In this document: piece after piece, positions 18,018 through 28,015 of the stretch
How positions within the stretch are numbered: position 1 is the first letter of the stretch
How the letters are laid out: every line of letters starts with the position of its first letter
Source of the DNA: CAMCTV01 sp964420985
Lineage (GTDB): Bacteria > Bacteroidota > Bacteroidia > Flavobacteriales_D > Sanyastnellaceae
Assembly (NCBI GenBank): GCA_964420985.1
Contig: CAYQUT010000012.1
Coordinates: forward strand, 1-64,000
Direction of reading: 5' to 3'
Length of the DNA stretch: 64,000 nt
The notes under the pieces: generated by a model
Seen by the model: the letters and a program-made list of their open reading frames with translations, nothing else
What the model was told of the DNA's origin: nothing
Database searches by the model: none
Position numbers and translations under genes: made by a program

Positions 18018-18874
18018 GAGTTTTGGAATATCGATTTAGCCATGTCGTCGGCCAATTGGAAGGCATTCCAATTATAGCGTTCATTTGGGAACAATAAATC
18101 CTTTAAAACTACTGAATCCAAATTACCGGTCAATTGGTTTGTGGCCATCGGACATCCACCCCATCCGCCCATCGCAGTGTCAATCCTTTGGCATCCACTT
18201 TCCAAGGCGGCCTTTGCCTTTGCCATGGCATCAAAAGGTGTTGCGTGTAAGTGAAGTCCTATGGTCAGCTCAGGGAAGTTTTCAATGGCATGGAAATACA
18301 AATTTTTAATGTGCTCGGGCTCTGCTGCACCGATTGTATCACTCAGTGAAAAAACAGATCCAGGATAGCGAGCGGACAATTGTTGACACCAGTTCAATAC
18401 AAGTTCGTTATTGTGGACTTCACCGTAGGGGTTACCAAATGCCATGCTCAGATAAATAACCATTTTCTTTTGTGCTGAAATGGCCATCGCATAGATGTCG
18501 TCTAACCTTTTCAAACTATCCTCTTGTGTAGCGGAAGTATTGCGCAATTGAAAGGTTTCAGAAACGGAAAAGGGAAACCCCAGGGTATCTACTCGTTCTT
18601 CTTTACAAGCTTGTTCGGCCCCTCTCTCGTTGGCTACGATAACTAAAAAATCAGGTTTGTTCTTTTCCCAACTCACACCATTGATGACGTCATGGCTGTC
18701 CCTCAATTGAGGAATAGCTTTGGCGCTGACAAAACTGCCAATGTCTATGACTTCATATCCAACAGCAATGAGCGAATTGATGTAGTCAATCTTTTTTGCA
18801 GTTGGGATAAATGGGATTACGCCTTGCATGGCATCCCGAGGACACTCAACCCATGTAAATTGACTCCATTCCAT
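18014..18874 (-). CDS. Hydroxymethylglutaryl-CoA lyase
   Basis: 286 residues, TIM-barrel family with isopropylmalate/homocitrate synthases. Motifs: ECPRDAMQG (catalytic Arg-Asp), GLHLHATPFDA (metal His residues) and the Cys loop GGWGGCPMA, followed by LTGNLD. It should cleave HMG-CoA to acetoacetate and acetyl-CoA, the last step of leucine breakdown. The loop normally reads GLGGCP or GYGGCP; here the second residue is Trp. Other leucine-degradation genes are not in the window. Confidence 0.9.
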   Translation of the reverse strand: MEWSQFTWVECPRDAMQGVIPFIPTAKKIDYINSLIAVGYEVIDIGSFVSAKAIPQLRDSHDVINGVSWEKNKPDFLVIVANERGAEQACKEERVDTLGFPFSVSETFQLRNTSATQEDSLKRLDDIYAMAISAQKKMVIYLSMAFGNPYGEVHNNELVLNWCQQLSARYPGSVFSLSDTIGAAEPEHIKNLYFHAIENFPELTIGLHLHATPFDAMAKAKAALESGCQRIDTAMGGWGGCPMATNQLTGNLDSVVLKDLLFPNERYNWNAFQLADDMAKSIFQNS

Positions 18875-18883
18875 TCAACAAAT

Positions 18884-20269
18884 TTATGGGCTTTGATTCA
18901 ATTCAACACCTTTTTGCACCATGAATGTGGACAAGCGTTTTTCAGGGCTTGTAACGAACCCTATGGATTGATGACTCCATAGGATGTTTTTTTGACCATT
19001 CTTGCGCCAGCAATGGATCTCGGGCGGGCTGAGTAAAATGTTAACAGTGCTCAAAATCAGGATGGAGTTTCCCCCCATCAATGCGATGGAAAGTCCTTTT
19101 TTCCATTTTGATTCGAGAATGCAATAATAGACCATCACGATTGTGATGATTCCCACCAATACCAAGAACCAAGAGGCGTGCAGTTGATATTGCAAGGAAG
19201 GAAGATTGGAGAGCTTGGAAAGGATGCTGTGAATCCAATGAAAAATTAAATCATTGATTTGGAAGAAGGGGATTGTATTGAAGCATAAGCCAATGACCCA
19301 TTCAATAAAACAAGTAAAGAGTAAAACGGAGAATAAAGGCACCAGCAGAAAATTGGAGATGAGAAAGTAGGTGGGTATGAGCAATGTAATGGGAACAAGA
19401 AAAATAGAGGTGTACAATTGTGCTCCCCAAGTGGTGACCAATGATTGAATAATCCAACGTTTCCAAACTTTTAGGTTTTGAGTCAAAGCCTGCCATCTTC
19501 GGTGGTGAAGTATTATACCCAGTACAGCCAAATGCGATAAAATGAAACCCCAATGGAATCTCATCAAAGGGTCAAAAATCAACATGGAAACAAATGATAC
19601 GCACAGCGCATTGATGGCTCCGCTCTTGGTATTGAACATTTTTCCGAGGTGGATAATGGAGAACATGATGCAGGCTCTTACCAATGAAGGGCTGTAATGG
19701 GTGATGTGCGCGAAGCCCCAAATGATAATGAGTCCGGTGATAGAGGATAATTTGGGAGTTTGATACCTCGTTGTTTTTTGTAACAACAAAAGAACAGATT
19801 GAAATATCAATCCAATGTGCATTCCACTCACTGCCAAAAGGTGACTCAGACCGAGTATTTGATATTCCTGTTTTTCTTCAGAGGAAACGTATTGGGTGTC
19901 ACCCACCAAAAGGGCAACCATTAAACCTGCATCTGAACTGTCATGGTGTTGCAGAAAAACCTGAAAGATGGACTCATTTTCTTTGTTGGTTGATTTTTGT
20001 TTAAATGATGAGAATGGTTGCGTAGCGATGAATTCTTTTTTATCCAATGGTTCAATGAGAAATTGTTGGGATGATCCAAGTGCCAAAATCACCCCGGCCA
20101 TCAAAGCGGAATGAAATATTTTGGTCTTTATAAAAGGATATGCACAGATACCAAAAGCACATGCAGCCAATTGTCCCCAAAATAAAAGAGGAGAATCCAG
20201 GAGATAAATACCAATGCCAAAAAAAAGTGCAACGCGAAGAAATGGATTCTGCCTAAACAGTTGGTTCAT
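18884..20269 (-). CDS. comEC: ComEC/Rec2-type DNA-uptake channel, short form
   Basis: 461 residues, many transmembrane segments. The Competence-domain signature HLLAVSGMHIGLIFQ lies near residue 130, after VALLVGDTQYVSSEE. It would carry single-stranded DNA across the inner membrane. Typical ComEC proteins also have an N-terminal OB-fold (DUF4131) and often a C-terminal beta-lactamase-like domain; here the region before the channel domain is too short for a full OB-fold and the tail is only ~45 residues. It lies 9 bases upstream of HMG-CoA lyase and 6 bases downstream of a glycosyltransferase. The stop and both ends look natural. Confidence 0.85.
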   Translation of the reverse strand: MNQLFRQNPFLRVALFFGIGIYLLDSPLLFWGQLAACAFGICAYPFIKTKIFHSALMAGVILALGSSQQFLIEPLDKKEFIATQPFSSFKQKSTNKENESIFQVFLQHHDSSDAGLMVALLVGDTQYVSSEEKQEYQILGLSHLLAVSGMHIGLIFQSVLLLLQKTTRYQTPKLSSITGLIIIWGFAHITHYSPSLVRACIMFSIIHLGKMFNTKSGAINALCVSFVSMLIFDPLMRFHWGFILSHLAVLGIILHHRRWQALTQNLKVWKRWIIQSLVTTWGAQLYTSIFLVPITLLIPTYFLISNFLLVPLFSVLLFTCFIEWVIGLCFNTIPFFQINDLIFHWIHSILSKLSNLPSLQYQLHASWFLVLVGIITIVMVYYCILESKWKKGLSIALMGGNSILILSTVNILLSPPEIHCWRKNGQKNILWSHQSIGFVTSPEKRLSTFMVQKGVELNQSP

Positions 20270-20275
20270 GTGTTT

Positions 20276-21310
20276 TTACACAAACCTATCTTTTTTCAGG
20301 GTATTCCACTCCGTTTTATTGCCTATAAAAAATGCATATACGATGCTGTCTTTGTAAAGGCCTTTATTGTTAATGTTTCTGAGCTGTGGGGTTTCCGAAG
20401 AACGTTTCTTGAGCATATTGGGCAGCATAACATAAAATGCAAAATGCCCACGGACAATGGCCCAAAGATGTTGAATTTTGCCTTCGGACAAGAATCGTAA
20501 ACCTGCCAATCCATCCAAAAAAAGTCTTTTTATTATCTTTAACAACAAATTAGAATGTCGGTAATTTTTTGTAATTAAGTACAAGTTGTTTCTGAAGTTC
20601 AAAAAAGTTTTCATTGGGTTTTGTCTGTCAAGTGTACCTCCACCAACATGGTAGACCGTTGCCTCTAGACAAGCTCCAATTGAAAAACCTCTATTTTTCA
20701 GTCGCCAACACAAATCAATCTCCTCCATGTGGGCAAAAAAATCAGCATCAAAACCATTGACGGCTTTCCAAGCGCTGTTTCTTATCATGAGCGCAGCACC
20801 TGTTGCCCAAAAAATTTCTTGATTCCCTTTGTATTGCCCTTTGTCATCTTCAAATTGATAGAAAATACGACCGGCGCAAAAGGCATAGCCGTCACGATCA
20901 ATGTATCCGCCTGCACCTCCGGCGTATTCAAATCTTTTTTTGGTCTGATGGTCTATGATTTTGGGTTGAACAGCAGCAAGGTTTTCATCTTTTTCCATCC
21001 AATTGAGCATCGGAGTTAACCAGCCAGGAGTAACTTCAACGTCACTATTGAGCAGAACCAAAAATCGATGATTCAATTGTTTTAAACCCTCATTGTATCC
21101 TCCTGCAAATCCATGATTTGTATTTAAACTTATCCATTGCACAGAGGGGTGATGAGTAGAGCAAAAGTCATAGGAGTCATCGGTAGATCCGTTGTCAATA
21201 ATTACAATATCGGCGGATGATTGGCTGTTCAGAATCACATTGGGCAAAAACTTTTCCAGCCAATGTTTTCCATTCCAATTGAGTATTACAACCGCTACTT
21301 GTTTCATCAT
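20276..21310 (-). CDS. Family 2 glycosyltransferase (rhamnosyltransferase-like)
   Basis: 344 residues, GT-A fold: VAVVILNWNGKHWLE at the N-terminus, DNGSTDDSYDF, the metal-binding LNSDVEV, and the C-terminal acceptor motif FFAHMEEIDLCWRL. It should transfer a sugar from a nucleotide sugar to a surface polysaccharide or lipid. The ATG at 21310 shares one base with the stop of the GWxTD gene (TGATG), a coupled arrangement; a second ATG follows directly. Confidence 0.9.
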   Translation of the reverse strand: MMKQVAVVILNWNGKHWLEKFLPNVILNSQSSADIVIIDNGSTDDSYDFCSTHHPSVQWISLNTNHGFAGGYNEGLKQLNHRFLVLLNSDVEVTPGWLTPMLNWMEKDENLAAVQPKIIDHQTKKRFEYAGGAGGYIDRDGYAFCAGRIFYQFEDDKGQYKGNQEIFWATGAALMIRNSAWKAVNGFDADFFAHMEEIDLCWRLKNRGFSIGACLEATVYHVGGGTLDRQNPMKTFLNFRNNLYLITKNYRHSNLLLKIIKRLFLDGLAGLRFLSEGKIQHLWAIVRGHFAFYVMLPNMLKKRSSETPQLRNINNKGLYKDSIVYAFFIGNKTEWNTLKKDRFV

Positions 21311-22779
21311 CAATGCGGGTTGTACCATAAACTTTCTAACTCATCACCAGAGTAGGGATCTTGCCTTTGGTTGGTTTTTAAGCGGTTAACTGTGGTGGGA
21401 TCATTCATTTGCCTTGATCGTACCAAATTTTTCCAGTCAAAGTTCGTAATTTCATTCGGGATGTCACTGTGTAACAACTCGAAATCACCATTCAATGTAG
21501 TGTTGTAAAACAATAGTCGTTTGTTGTGAAGGTTGTTGTTGGTTTGGTAATAATGCCAAATTTCAAATGGCCAATAGTCAGGATCATTGTTTCTCACTAC
21601 TCGTGTGGAAGGTTTTCCATATTGGAGGTACACGCGACCTCTATCCGTCTCCCAACCTTTCTTGATGGCAGTGCCAAATTCTCTGTCGCATGCGGCTACT
21701 TCTTTCTTGTATTCAGTCCAAGCCAATTCAGGAGAAATGGGGTTGCGCTTGTACCAAAATTGATACATGAATCCTTGCAGTTGTTTGAGTTGGTAGGCAG
21801 GTAAAATGTCTACTATGATGTTTTTTTCATTGCCCTGAGAAATGGGCGTTAATGATCTAATGTGCTCCACCAACTGAGCACTATCTTGAAATTGTTGAAC
21901 AAAAGTGATGTCCATTTTTGAACCATCTGCAAGATCATTTTCAGTAGCCGTTTTTCTGAAAAATCTTCTTTCTTTAGCAGCAACAACGTCGTTGTTTTTA
22001 TCTCTTATTTCTAGCTTGAAAATATACTCTCCCGCATCAAGTTTCGAGATGTCCAATTTGCCAAGAACGGGAAGCACTGATTTTGGGGTCTCTCTTTTAA
22101 TTCGGCTGTGACCTGGAATAATGTTGTTTTTTAGATCAAAAATGGAATATTGAACAATAAAGGCATCTTGCAAAAAATAAATGTCCGTATTGTACAACTC
22201 GCCATAAAATTCTATTTCGTTTTCATCCGTAAATCGGGTATCAGAAATCAGGGGTAAAATATCAACGGCACCTTTGGTAAAGGCTGTGGGTTCCTTGCTC
22301 GGTAACGCTGCTTTTACCCAAATAATATCGGATGCAAACGCCCCTTTGTCGAGATTAATCACCTGAATTTCATCTGTCAATTGCTCTGCTTTGCCATCCA
22401 CCAAGCCCAAGTCTCTCATCTCAATGTCAATCTGAATGTTGCCATTCTCTGTGGGGATTCGCTCAAGTGCTGAACAGTTTTGAAGTTGATCCTCTTTGGT
22501 GTTCCAGGGGAACAATGCCTTTACTTTTTTGTATCCAATGATCTGCTTGTTTTTAGTGAGTGTAATGAGAATTTCAGCCCCAATAAACTCAGTTTGATTT
22601 TCTGTGAAACTCTTCAAGGAAGCACCGTCAAAGTCAAAATAGAACTCGATATAAGGTTGGTCTTTTCCTTGATTGATAGCCGCCGGTAAATGAAAAACAC
22701 GGTAATCGGTGTAACAGCGAATAGACCATCCAATCTGGGTGAAAAGGGAAAATAGGGCTAAGGCAATAAAGGACTTCAT
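21310..22779 (-). CDS. GWxTD domain protein
   Basis: 489 residues with a signal peptide (MKSFIALALFSLFTQIGWS). The C-terminal GWxTD domain is clear: KKGWETDRGRVYLQYGKPS (~405), then PFEIWHYYQ and a short tail ending SLWYNPH. The middle is beta-rich and may hold sugar-binding-like folds. The family is common in Bacteroidota and Acidobacteria but has no established function; the setting between glycosyltransferases suggests envelope work. Confidence 0.85.
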   Translation of the reverse strand: MKSFIALALFSLFTQIGWSIRCYTDYRVFHLPAAINQGKDQPYIEFYFDFDGASLKSFTENQTEFIGAEILITLTKNKQIIGYKKVKALFPWNTKEDQLQNCSALERIPTENGNIQIDIEMRDLGLVDGKAEQLTDEIQVINLDKGAFASDIIWVKAALPSKEPTAFTKGAVDILPLISDTRFTDENEIEFYGELYNTDIYFLQDAFIVQYSIFDLKNNIIPGHSRIKRETPKSVLPVLGKLDISKLDAGEYIFKLEIRDKNNDVVAAKERRFFRKTATENDLADGSKMDITFVQQFQDSAQLVEHIRSLTPISQGNEKNIIVDILPAYQLKQLQGFMYQFWYKRNPISPELAWTEYKKEVAACDREFGTAIKKGWETDRGRVYLQYGKPSTRVVRNNDPDYWPFEIWHYYQTNNNLHNKRLLFYNTTLNGDFELLHSDIPNEITNFDWKNLVRSRQMNDPTTVNRLKTNQRQDPYSGDELESLWYNPH

Positions 22780-22807
22780 CTTTCAAAAATACAACAAGTC
22801 AAGTTGC

Positions 22808-23776
22808 TCAACGTAAGCAAAATTTGATAATGGCATTCAATCCTGGCAAGTGCATGGGGAGTTGAGTGAGCAACCATCCATACGTGGAAAGCAGTAGTTT
22901 TTGTCTTTTCAGTGGACAGGCTTCTACGCCCATTTTAATCAGAGATTCAAGCTGCTTTTTATCAATGTGATGGATGCGATGGTAATGCCCTGCAACAGAC
23001 AAAAAGGCCAAAATGGTTCTACTCAATTTTGGTCTCAGTTCAATGGGTAATTTCCCCCAAAATTCTTGAACATAAAGTTGACATCCATGGCCCCATTTTT
23101 CAAGGTATTGAAATCGACTGCCAATGACGAGTTTTTGCTCATCCAAACGATAATAGCAATCGGGCTCCTCTTCGGGAAAAGTAAATATGGGCTCACCCTT
23201 TAAAAGGATGTGGGTGTGAAATTCGATATCTTGAAGCCTTGGATAAAGAGAATTCCAACGAAATTCTGGAACAACTGCGGCCGTTTTCCACAAGGGAGAC
23301 ATGCTGGTCCAGGTGATGTCATGTTCAATAAGGCGCTCTAGAAATTGATCCTGCGGAGGTATCCATGGGGCTATAAATGATTGGTCTGCGAATTTCCCTT
23401 TAAAGGGCAAAAGTGGGAATACCCATCCTATCCCTGTTGGGTGTTTTTTGGCCAAATACAATCTTTTTTCAAGGCAGTGTGGTGAAAGCAAATCATCAGA
23501 ATCTAGAAACAGTAAATATTGACCGTTTGCTTTTTTCATACCAATATTTCTTGCAGCTGCCCCTCCTTGATTGCTTTGTCGAATACATAAAATGCGTTGG
23601 TCTTTTTGCACATATCCTTCAATGACGTTTAGGCTATTGTCTGTAGAACCGTCGTCAATGATGATCAATTCCCAGTGTTGAAATGTATTCGCAAGAACGG
23701 ACTCTATCGTCTCTGCGATAAATGCACCCTTATTGAAATTGGGGCATATGATTGATATTTTATCCGGAATAAGCAC
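22808..23776 (-). CDS. Family 2 glycosyltransferase with GTG start
   Basis: 322 residues, GT-A motifs: ISIICPNFNKGAFI, IIDDGSTDNSL, GGAAARNIGMKKANG and LFLDSDDLLSP. The C-terminus holds helices typical of family 2 enzymes in glycan clusters. The only start that keeps the first beta strand is GTG at 23776, which lies 17 bases inside the upstream gene; the next ATG would remove the nucleotide-binding core. Confidence 0.9.
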   Translation of the reverse strand: MLIPDKISIICPNFNKGAFIAETIESVLANTFQHWELIIIDDGSTDNSLNVIEGYVQKDQRILCIRQSNQGGAAARNIGMKKANGQYLLFLDSDDLLSPHCLEKRLYLAKKHPTGIGWVFPLLPFKGKFADQSFIAPWIPPQDQFLERLIEHDITWTSMSPLWKTAAVVPEFRWNSLYPRLQDIEFHTHILLKGEPIFTFPEEEPDCYYRLDEQKLVIGSRFQYLEKWGHGCQLYVQEFWGKLPIELRPKLSRTILAFLSVAGHYHRIHHIDKKQLESLIKMGVEACPLKRQKLLLSTYGWLLTQLPMHLPGLNAIIKFCLR

Positions 23777-24971
23777 GCTCTAAAAGGAATTTGGCCATTC
23801 GGTTGGCGGTGTGCTGCTGCGCAAGCGTCATTGCCTTTTCATGGGAATAGTGCAAAAGTGCATCTCGATGGTATTGCTCTATAGAACAACCCAATTGATG
23901 TTCTTCGATGGTTTTAAAGACCTTTCCTTTAGGGCCAAAATACAAATAGGGTTTACCCAAAGGAAGAAAATCAAAAAATTTGGTAGTATGAAAGTCTTTG
24001 TTGTTATCACTCAATAAAATGATTAGGCCACTGCTGGATTCCAATTGATGGTCTAATCCGTCATTCATCCAAGGTGAAAAGATGATGTTGTGATAATTGG
24101 ATATCATTTTTTCTTTTGTTCCTTGGTCAATGTCTCCGATAAAATGCAATGTGGGCTGATCATCTGATGGGAGTGATTGAAGTGTCAACAACCCTTGTAT
24201 CACGAATGGCAATGCACCTTCATACAAATTACCAGCATAGGTGAATTTTGGATTTTTCGTCATTGTTGAATTGATTTCACTATTCACTTTGCGGTCAGTG
24301 AAATGAGGGATCAATACCAATCTGGCTTTGGAGGATGTCGACTCAAACTCAGATAAAATTTCTTGGTAAGGTGCTGAAATGAAATCCACACCTTGGTTCA
24401 CCTCTTGCTGAAAGTTGAGTTCACTTTTTAGCTGCCTCCTGTTCAACAATTGAAGTCCATAGTTGACGGCATATTTCCAAGGGTCCCGGAAATCGCACCA
24501 AACCAATACTTCGGGGTGAAGTATTTTGAATCGTGCAGCATAAACACTCAAACTAAAAGGTGCACAACTGACAAACAACAGATCAATGGGCTTGGTTTTG
24601 TGGATGTGCTTCAACTGTTGAGCGATCTCTTGACCTGAAAATCGGCAGTCATCAATGGGATTGCCAAGCGTAAAAAGTCCGTGCCATTTTTTTAAAAACC
24701 AAAGCAAGGCTGAGTTCAATAAGCCGGCCTTGAAGTACAGCGCATTAAAGCTGTTTTTTTTTTGAATAAAAAAGTAATCAAACGCTTGGACATCTTCATC
24801 ATTGATCCAATTCTTAGAACTATTTTCTGTCCCACTTGTTTGCTGGGTAAGAATTGAAATCTCGTGCCCCAAATTTTTCCACTCTTTGGCCAATTTAGCA
24901 CTTCTTCGGCCTCCAATGCCCGCATTGGGAGGGAACTGCCAATTTAAAATCACGATGTGTTTTTTGACCAT
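23760..24971 (-). CDS. GT4-like (GT-B fold) glycosyltransferase
   Basis: 403 residues. The N-terminus HIVILNWQFPPNAGIGGRRS is typical of GT4-like enzymes. The second half has SKARLVLIPHFTD, KFTYAGNLYEGA and a sugar-nucleotide region around KFFDFLPLGKPYLYFGP. First gene of the minus-strand glycan run; divergent from the menaquinone operon across 44 bases. No membrane segment was seen. Confidence 0.82.
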   Translation of the reverse strand: MVKKHIVILNWQFPPNAGIGGRRSAKLAKEWKNLGHEISILTQQTSGTENSSKNWINDEDVQAFDYFFIQKKNSFNALYFKAGLLNSALLWFLKKWHGLFTLGNPIDDCRFSGQEIAQQLKHIHKTKPIDLLFVSCAPFSLSVYAARFKILHPEVLVWCDFRDPWKYAVNYGLQLLNRRQLKSELNFQQEVNQGVDFISAPYQEILSEFESTSSKARLVLIPHFTDRKVNSEINSTMTKNPKFTYAGNLYEGALPFVIQGLLTLQSLPSDDQPTLHFIGDIDQGTKEKMISNYHNIIFSPWMNDGLDHQLESSSGLIILLSDNNKDFHTTKFFDFLPLGKPYLYFGPKGKVFKTIEEHQLGCSIEQYHRDALLHYSHEKAMTLAQQHTANRMAKFLLERAYSG

Positions 24972-25015
24972 TGCTGGCTAAATTAGAATAAAATTGCACT
25001 TTAAAAGTTGAAAGG

Positions 25016-25429
25016 ATGAATAGAATGGTGAATGAGGATCAAGAAAATTGGAAGAATACAACACTTCTCGGAGCGCTGGGAATAGAAATGTTGGAAATGA
25101 CCAAAGAGAAAGTTACTGCCAAAATGCCAGTCGACGCTAGGACGCATCAGCCTTATGGCATTTTGCACGGTGGCGCCAGTGCTGCTCTTGCTGAAACGGT
25201 GGCCAGTGTCGGTTCGTATCTGATTGCAAAGGAAAATGACAGCATTGCGGTAGGGGTTGACTTGAATATAACCCATCTCAAATCCAAGAGACATGGCTGG
25301 GTTACTGGCATTGCCACACCCATCAAGATAGGAAGAAATCTGCATGTTTGGTCGGTTCAAATTGTAGATGAAGAAGGTGACTTGATTGCCACTGCTAAAT
25401 TGACAACCATGATAAAAGTGGCCAAATGA
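25016..25429 (+). CDS. Hotdog-fold acyl-CoA thioesterase (probable DHNA-CoA hydrolase)
   Basis: 137 residues, PaaI/MenI type: QPYGILHGGASAALAETVAS holds the catalytic Glu and the HGG turn, and GVDLNITHLKS is the usual second motif. As first gene of the men operon it most likely releases 1,4-dihydroxy-2-naphthoate from its CoA ester. Its stop overlaps the menF start (ATGA). A second in-frame ATG at 25025 is possible. Confidence 0.86.
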   Translation: MNRMVNEDQENWKNTTLLGALGIEMLEMTKEKVTAKMPVDARTHQPYGILHGGASAALAETVASVGSYLIAKENDSIAVGVDLNITHLKSKRHGWVTGIATPIKIGRNLHVWSVQIVDEEGDLIATAKLTTMIKVAK

Positions 25430-26361
25430 TTCAACGTGCCATCGAATTGTTGGAAGGCCAAAATTTTGGTTATCAATTGGTGCTTCCTGAATCACAAGGA
25501 GGTAGGGTAATTTCCGGAAATTGGAATCAAGATAATGTGGTGATTCCTTTCAATCCTCGCGCCACTCCGGGTGAGGTCGGCGGGAAATCATTGAATAAAG
25601 ATCAATACGTCCAACTGGTTGACAAAGCCATTTCAGCTATGGCAGAAAACAATTGGCAAAAAATAGTAACCAGCAGGTGTTTCCACTTCGATTACCAATC
25701 ATGGGATAAGGCACTTTATATTCAATCTTTGAGAGACCGCTTTCCGGAGTCCTACTTCATTGTTTTGAATCACCCCGATTGGGGCATTTGGATGGCCGCA
25801 AGTCCTGAATTGTTGATGAAACGAACAGGAACTCAATTGGAGACCATGGCGTTAGCGGGTACGTTAAGTGCAGCGTCTAAAGAGGATTGGGGAAAGAAGG
25901 AATGGAAAGAACATGAGGTAGTGAGGGATATGATTGTACAAACCTTATCCGAAAATGAAGTAGACGAAATTCATGTACATCCGAGAAATGAATTGTATTT
26001 TAAGACAGTACGCCACTTACAAACCAAAATTACTGGTCATTATAAAGGTGATGATCTAAAACTGATTCATGCGTTATCCCCAACGCCAGCGCTAGCAGGA
26101 ATGCCGGTGCAACAGACGGTAGAGTGGCTTGTTGAAAATGAGGGGTACAAAAGAGGATTGTATGGAGGTGTTATCTCAGTTAAAGAGGGCCGTGAGGTAT
26201 ATGCAGTGGTTATACTGCGTTGTCTGCATGTAAATGGGGAGCAAGTTTTAGGCTTTGTGGGTGGGGGGGTAATGCCCAACAGCCATCCTGAAATTGAGTG
26301 GAAAGAGACAGTGATGAAGCAGAACGCCTTTATCTTTGCAGCTGATGAGAGTAACCAATAA
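25426..26361 (+). CDS. menF: Isochorismate synthase
   Basis: 311 residues, shorter than E. coli MenF (431) because the N-terminal part is reduced. The chorismate-binding core is intact: ASPELLMKRTG, LAGTLSA, EHEVVRDMIVQTL, LSPTPALAGMPV and the Gly-rich RGLYGGVISV. It converts chorismate to isochorismate, the first step of menaquinone synthesis; the men genes around it argue against a siderophore role. Confidence 0.92.
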   Translation: MIQRAIELLEGQNFGYQLVLPESQGGRVISGNWNQDNVVIPFNPRATPGEVGGKSLNKDQYVQLVDKAISAMAENNWQKIVTSRCFHFDYQSWDKALYIQSLRDRFPESYFIVLNHPDWGIWMAASPELLMKRTGTQLETMALAGTLSAASKEDWGKKEWKEHEVVRDMIVQTLSENEVDEIHVHPRNELYFKTVRHLQTKITGHYKGDDLKLIHALSPTPALAGMPVQQTVEWLVENEGYKRGLYGGVISVKEGREVYAVVILRCLHVNGEQVLGFVGGGVMPNSHPEIEWKETVMKQNAFIFAADESNQ

Positions 26362-28015
26362 AACGGCCGTTCAATCCTTGTTGTTTTTACTGCAAGAGAG
26401 GGGTATTCAGAATATTGTTTATTCCCCAGGCTCTAGGAATGCTCCGTTCGCCATCGCATTGGATGGGCATGTGTTTTTTAAGGTGCACATTAAAGTAGAC
26501 GAAAGGAGCGCGGCTTTTTTTGCATTGGGCATGGCACAGCAATTGGGCAAGCCTGTTGCTTTGATTTGCACCTCAGGAACGGCTCCCCTGAACTTTGCTC
26601 CAGCTATCGCAGAGGCCTATTACCAGGAGATACCTTTGGTGGTGATTACAGCTGACAGACCAGCAGAAAGCATCAATCAAAGTGAGGGCCAATGCATTGA
26701 TCAAATAGGCATTTATAACAACTTCATTAAAGCACAGTACAACATTATTGAAGAGGCGGAAGATGAACAGGATGTGGCATCCAATCATCATGAAATGTCA
26801 AAAATTTTGAATCAAGCCCTTCAATTCCCATTGGGTCCTGTTCACCTCAATACTCCTTTTAAAGAACCTCTGTACAAAGAACAATCGTTGGCGCATCCAA
26901 TGACATGCGTAAAGACAGAGGGTCCTGGTAAAGTCCACTCAACGAATTTCCCCGAATTCAATAGAAATGAGAAATATTTGGTTTTGATGGGGCAGAATAC
27001 CGATGAATCAATTGCGCCTTTCATAAAGCAATTGGCATTATTAAACAATGTGACGGTTTTGACAGAAACGCACAGCAATGTGCATGCTTTGGGGGGTATA
27101 GATTGTATTGACCGCTGGGTGATGTCTTTGAGCGCTAAAGAATTGGAATCACTTCATTGGGATGTTGTTATTTCACTGGGGCACAATGTTATTTCACGCA
27201 AAATAAAAACACTCATAAAATCTAAAGCACAGGCGCATTGGTCGGTGCAATGGCAGGACAAACCCATCGATACCTATCGCTTGAATCCTTTGGTCATTCA
27301 ATGTTCAATACATCAATTTTTGTCCAATTGGGTCAGTCAATGGTCACTAGAAATGTCAGAAGAATTGACCCACATGGATAAAGAGAATCCTTTGGAAAGG
27401 TTAGAAGGATATTTTCAAAATCGACCTTTTTCTGATTTAAAGTTTTTTTTCACCTTATCCAAATCATGGCCATTGAATGCACAAGTTCAAATGGGCAATA
27501 GTTCCGCGGTAAGGTATATACAGCTTTTTGAACAAAGGCGTGATTTGCGTTTTTATGGGAATAGGGGCGTAAGTGGCATCGATGGCTCTACCAGCACCGC
27601 TGTTGGTGCGGCTGCTGTTGTAGAAAAGGACGTGGTTTTAGTTACAGGTGATTTGTCTTTTTTATACGATGCCAACGGACTTTGGCACCAACCATGGCCA
27701 ACCAATTTAAAGATCATCGTGGTAGACAATGGTGGTGGCGGCATATTCAAAATTATTGATGGGGCCAAGACTGAGCCTGCTGTTCCAAGATTTTTTGAGA
27801 CTCCACATCAACGGGACTTGGTAAAGTGGATTGAGGGTTGGGGACTCAAAGTGGCTAATTACACTGAGTTGAATGTTGACAACTTGAAAGTCTTCTTTTC
27901 AACGAATGAATATCAGGTTTTGGTTGTCAAAACACCTGCTGAGGTGAACCCAATTGAATTAGATTTGTTCTTTGAATACTTTAGGAAACAAAATGAGAGA
28001 GTGGAAAACAATTAA
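26345..28015 (+). CDS. menD: 2-succinyl-5-enolpyruvyl-6-hydroxy-3-cyclohexene-1-carboxylate synthase
   Basis: 556 residues, a thiamine-diphosphate enzyme. N-terminal YSPGSRNAPFAIAL, DERSAAFFALGMA (catalytic Glu) and CTSGTAPLNFAPAI are diagnostic; the C-terminal ThDP motif is GDLSFLYDANGL followed by DNGGGGIF. It joins isochorismate and 2-oxoglutarate. The ATG at 26345 overlaps menF by 17 bases; an in-frame TTG three codons earlier is less likely. Confidence 0.96.
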   Translation: MRVTNKTAVQSLLFLLQERGIQNIVYSPGSRNAPFAIALDGHVFFKVHIKVDERSAAFFALGMAQQLGKPVALICTSGTAPLNFAPAIAEAYYQEIPLVVITADRPAESINQSEGQCIDQIGIYNNFIKAQYNIIEEAEDEQDVASNHHEMSKILNQALQFPLGPVHLNTPFKEPLYKEQSLAHPMTCVKTEGPGKVHSTNFPEFNRNEKYLVLMGQNTDESIAPFIKQLALLNNVTVLTETHSNVHALGGIDCIDRWVMSLSAKELESLHWDVVISLGHNVISRKIKTLIKSKAQAHWSVQWQDKPIDTYRLNPLVIQCSIHQFLSNWVSQWSLEMSEELTHMDKENPLERLEGYFQNRPFSDLKFFFTLSKSWPLNAQVQMGNSSAVRYIQLFEQRRDLRFYGNRGVSGIDGSTSTAVGAAAVVEKDVVLVTGDLSFLYDANGLWHQPWPTNLKIIVVDNGGGGIFKIIDGAKTEPAVPRFFETPHQRDLVKWIEGWGLKVANYTELNVDNLKVFFSTNEYQVLVVKTPAEVNPIELDLFFEYFRKQNERVENN

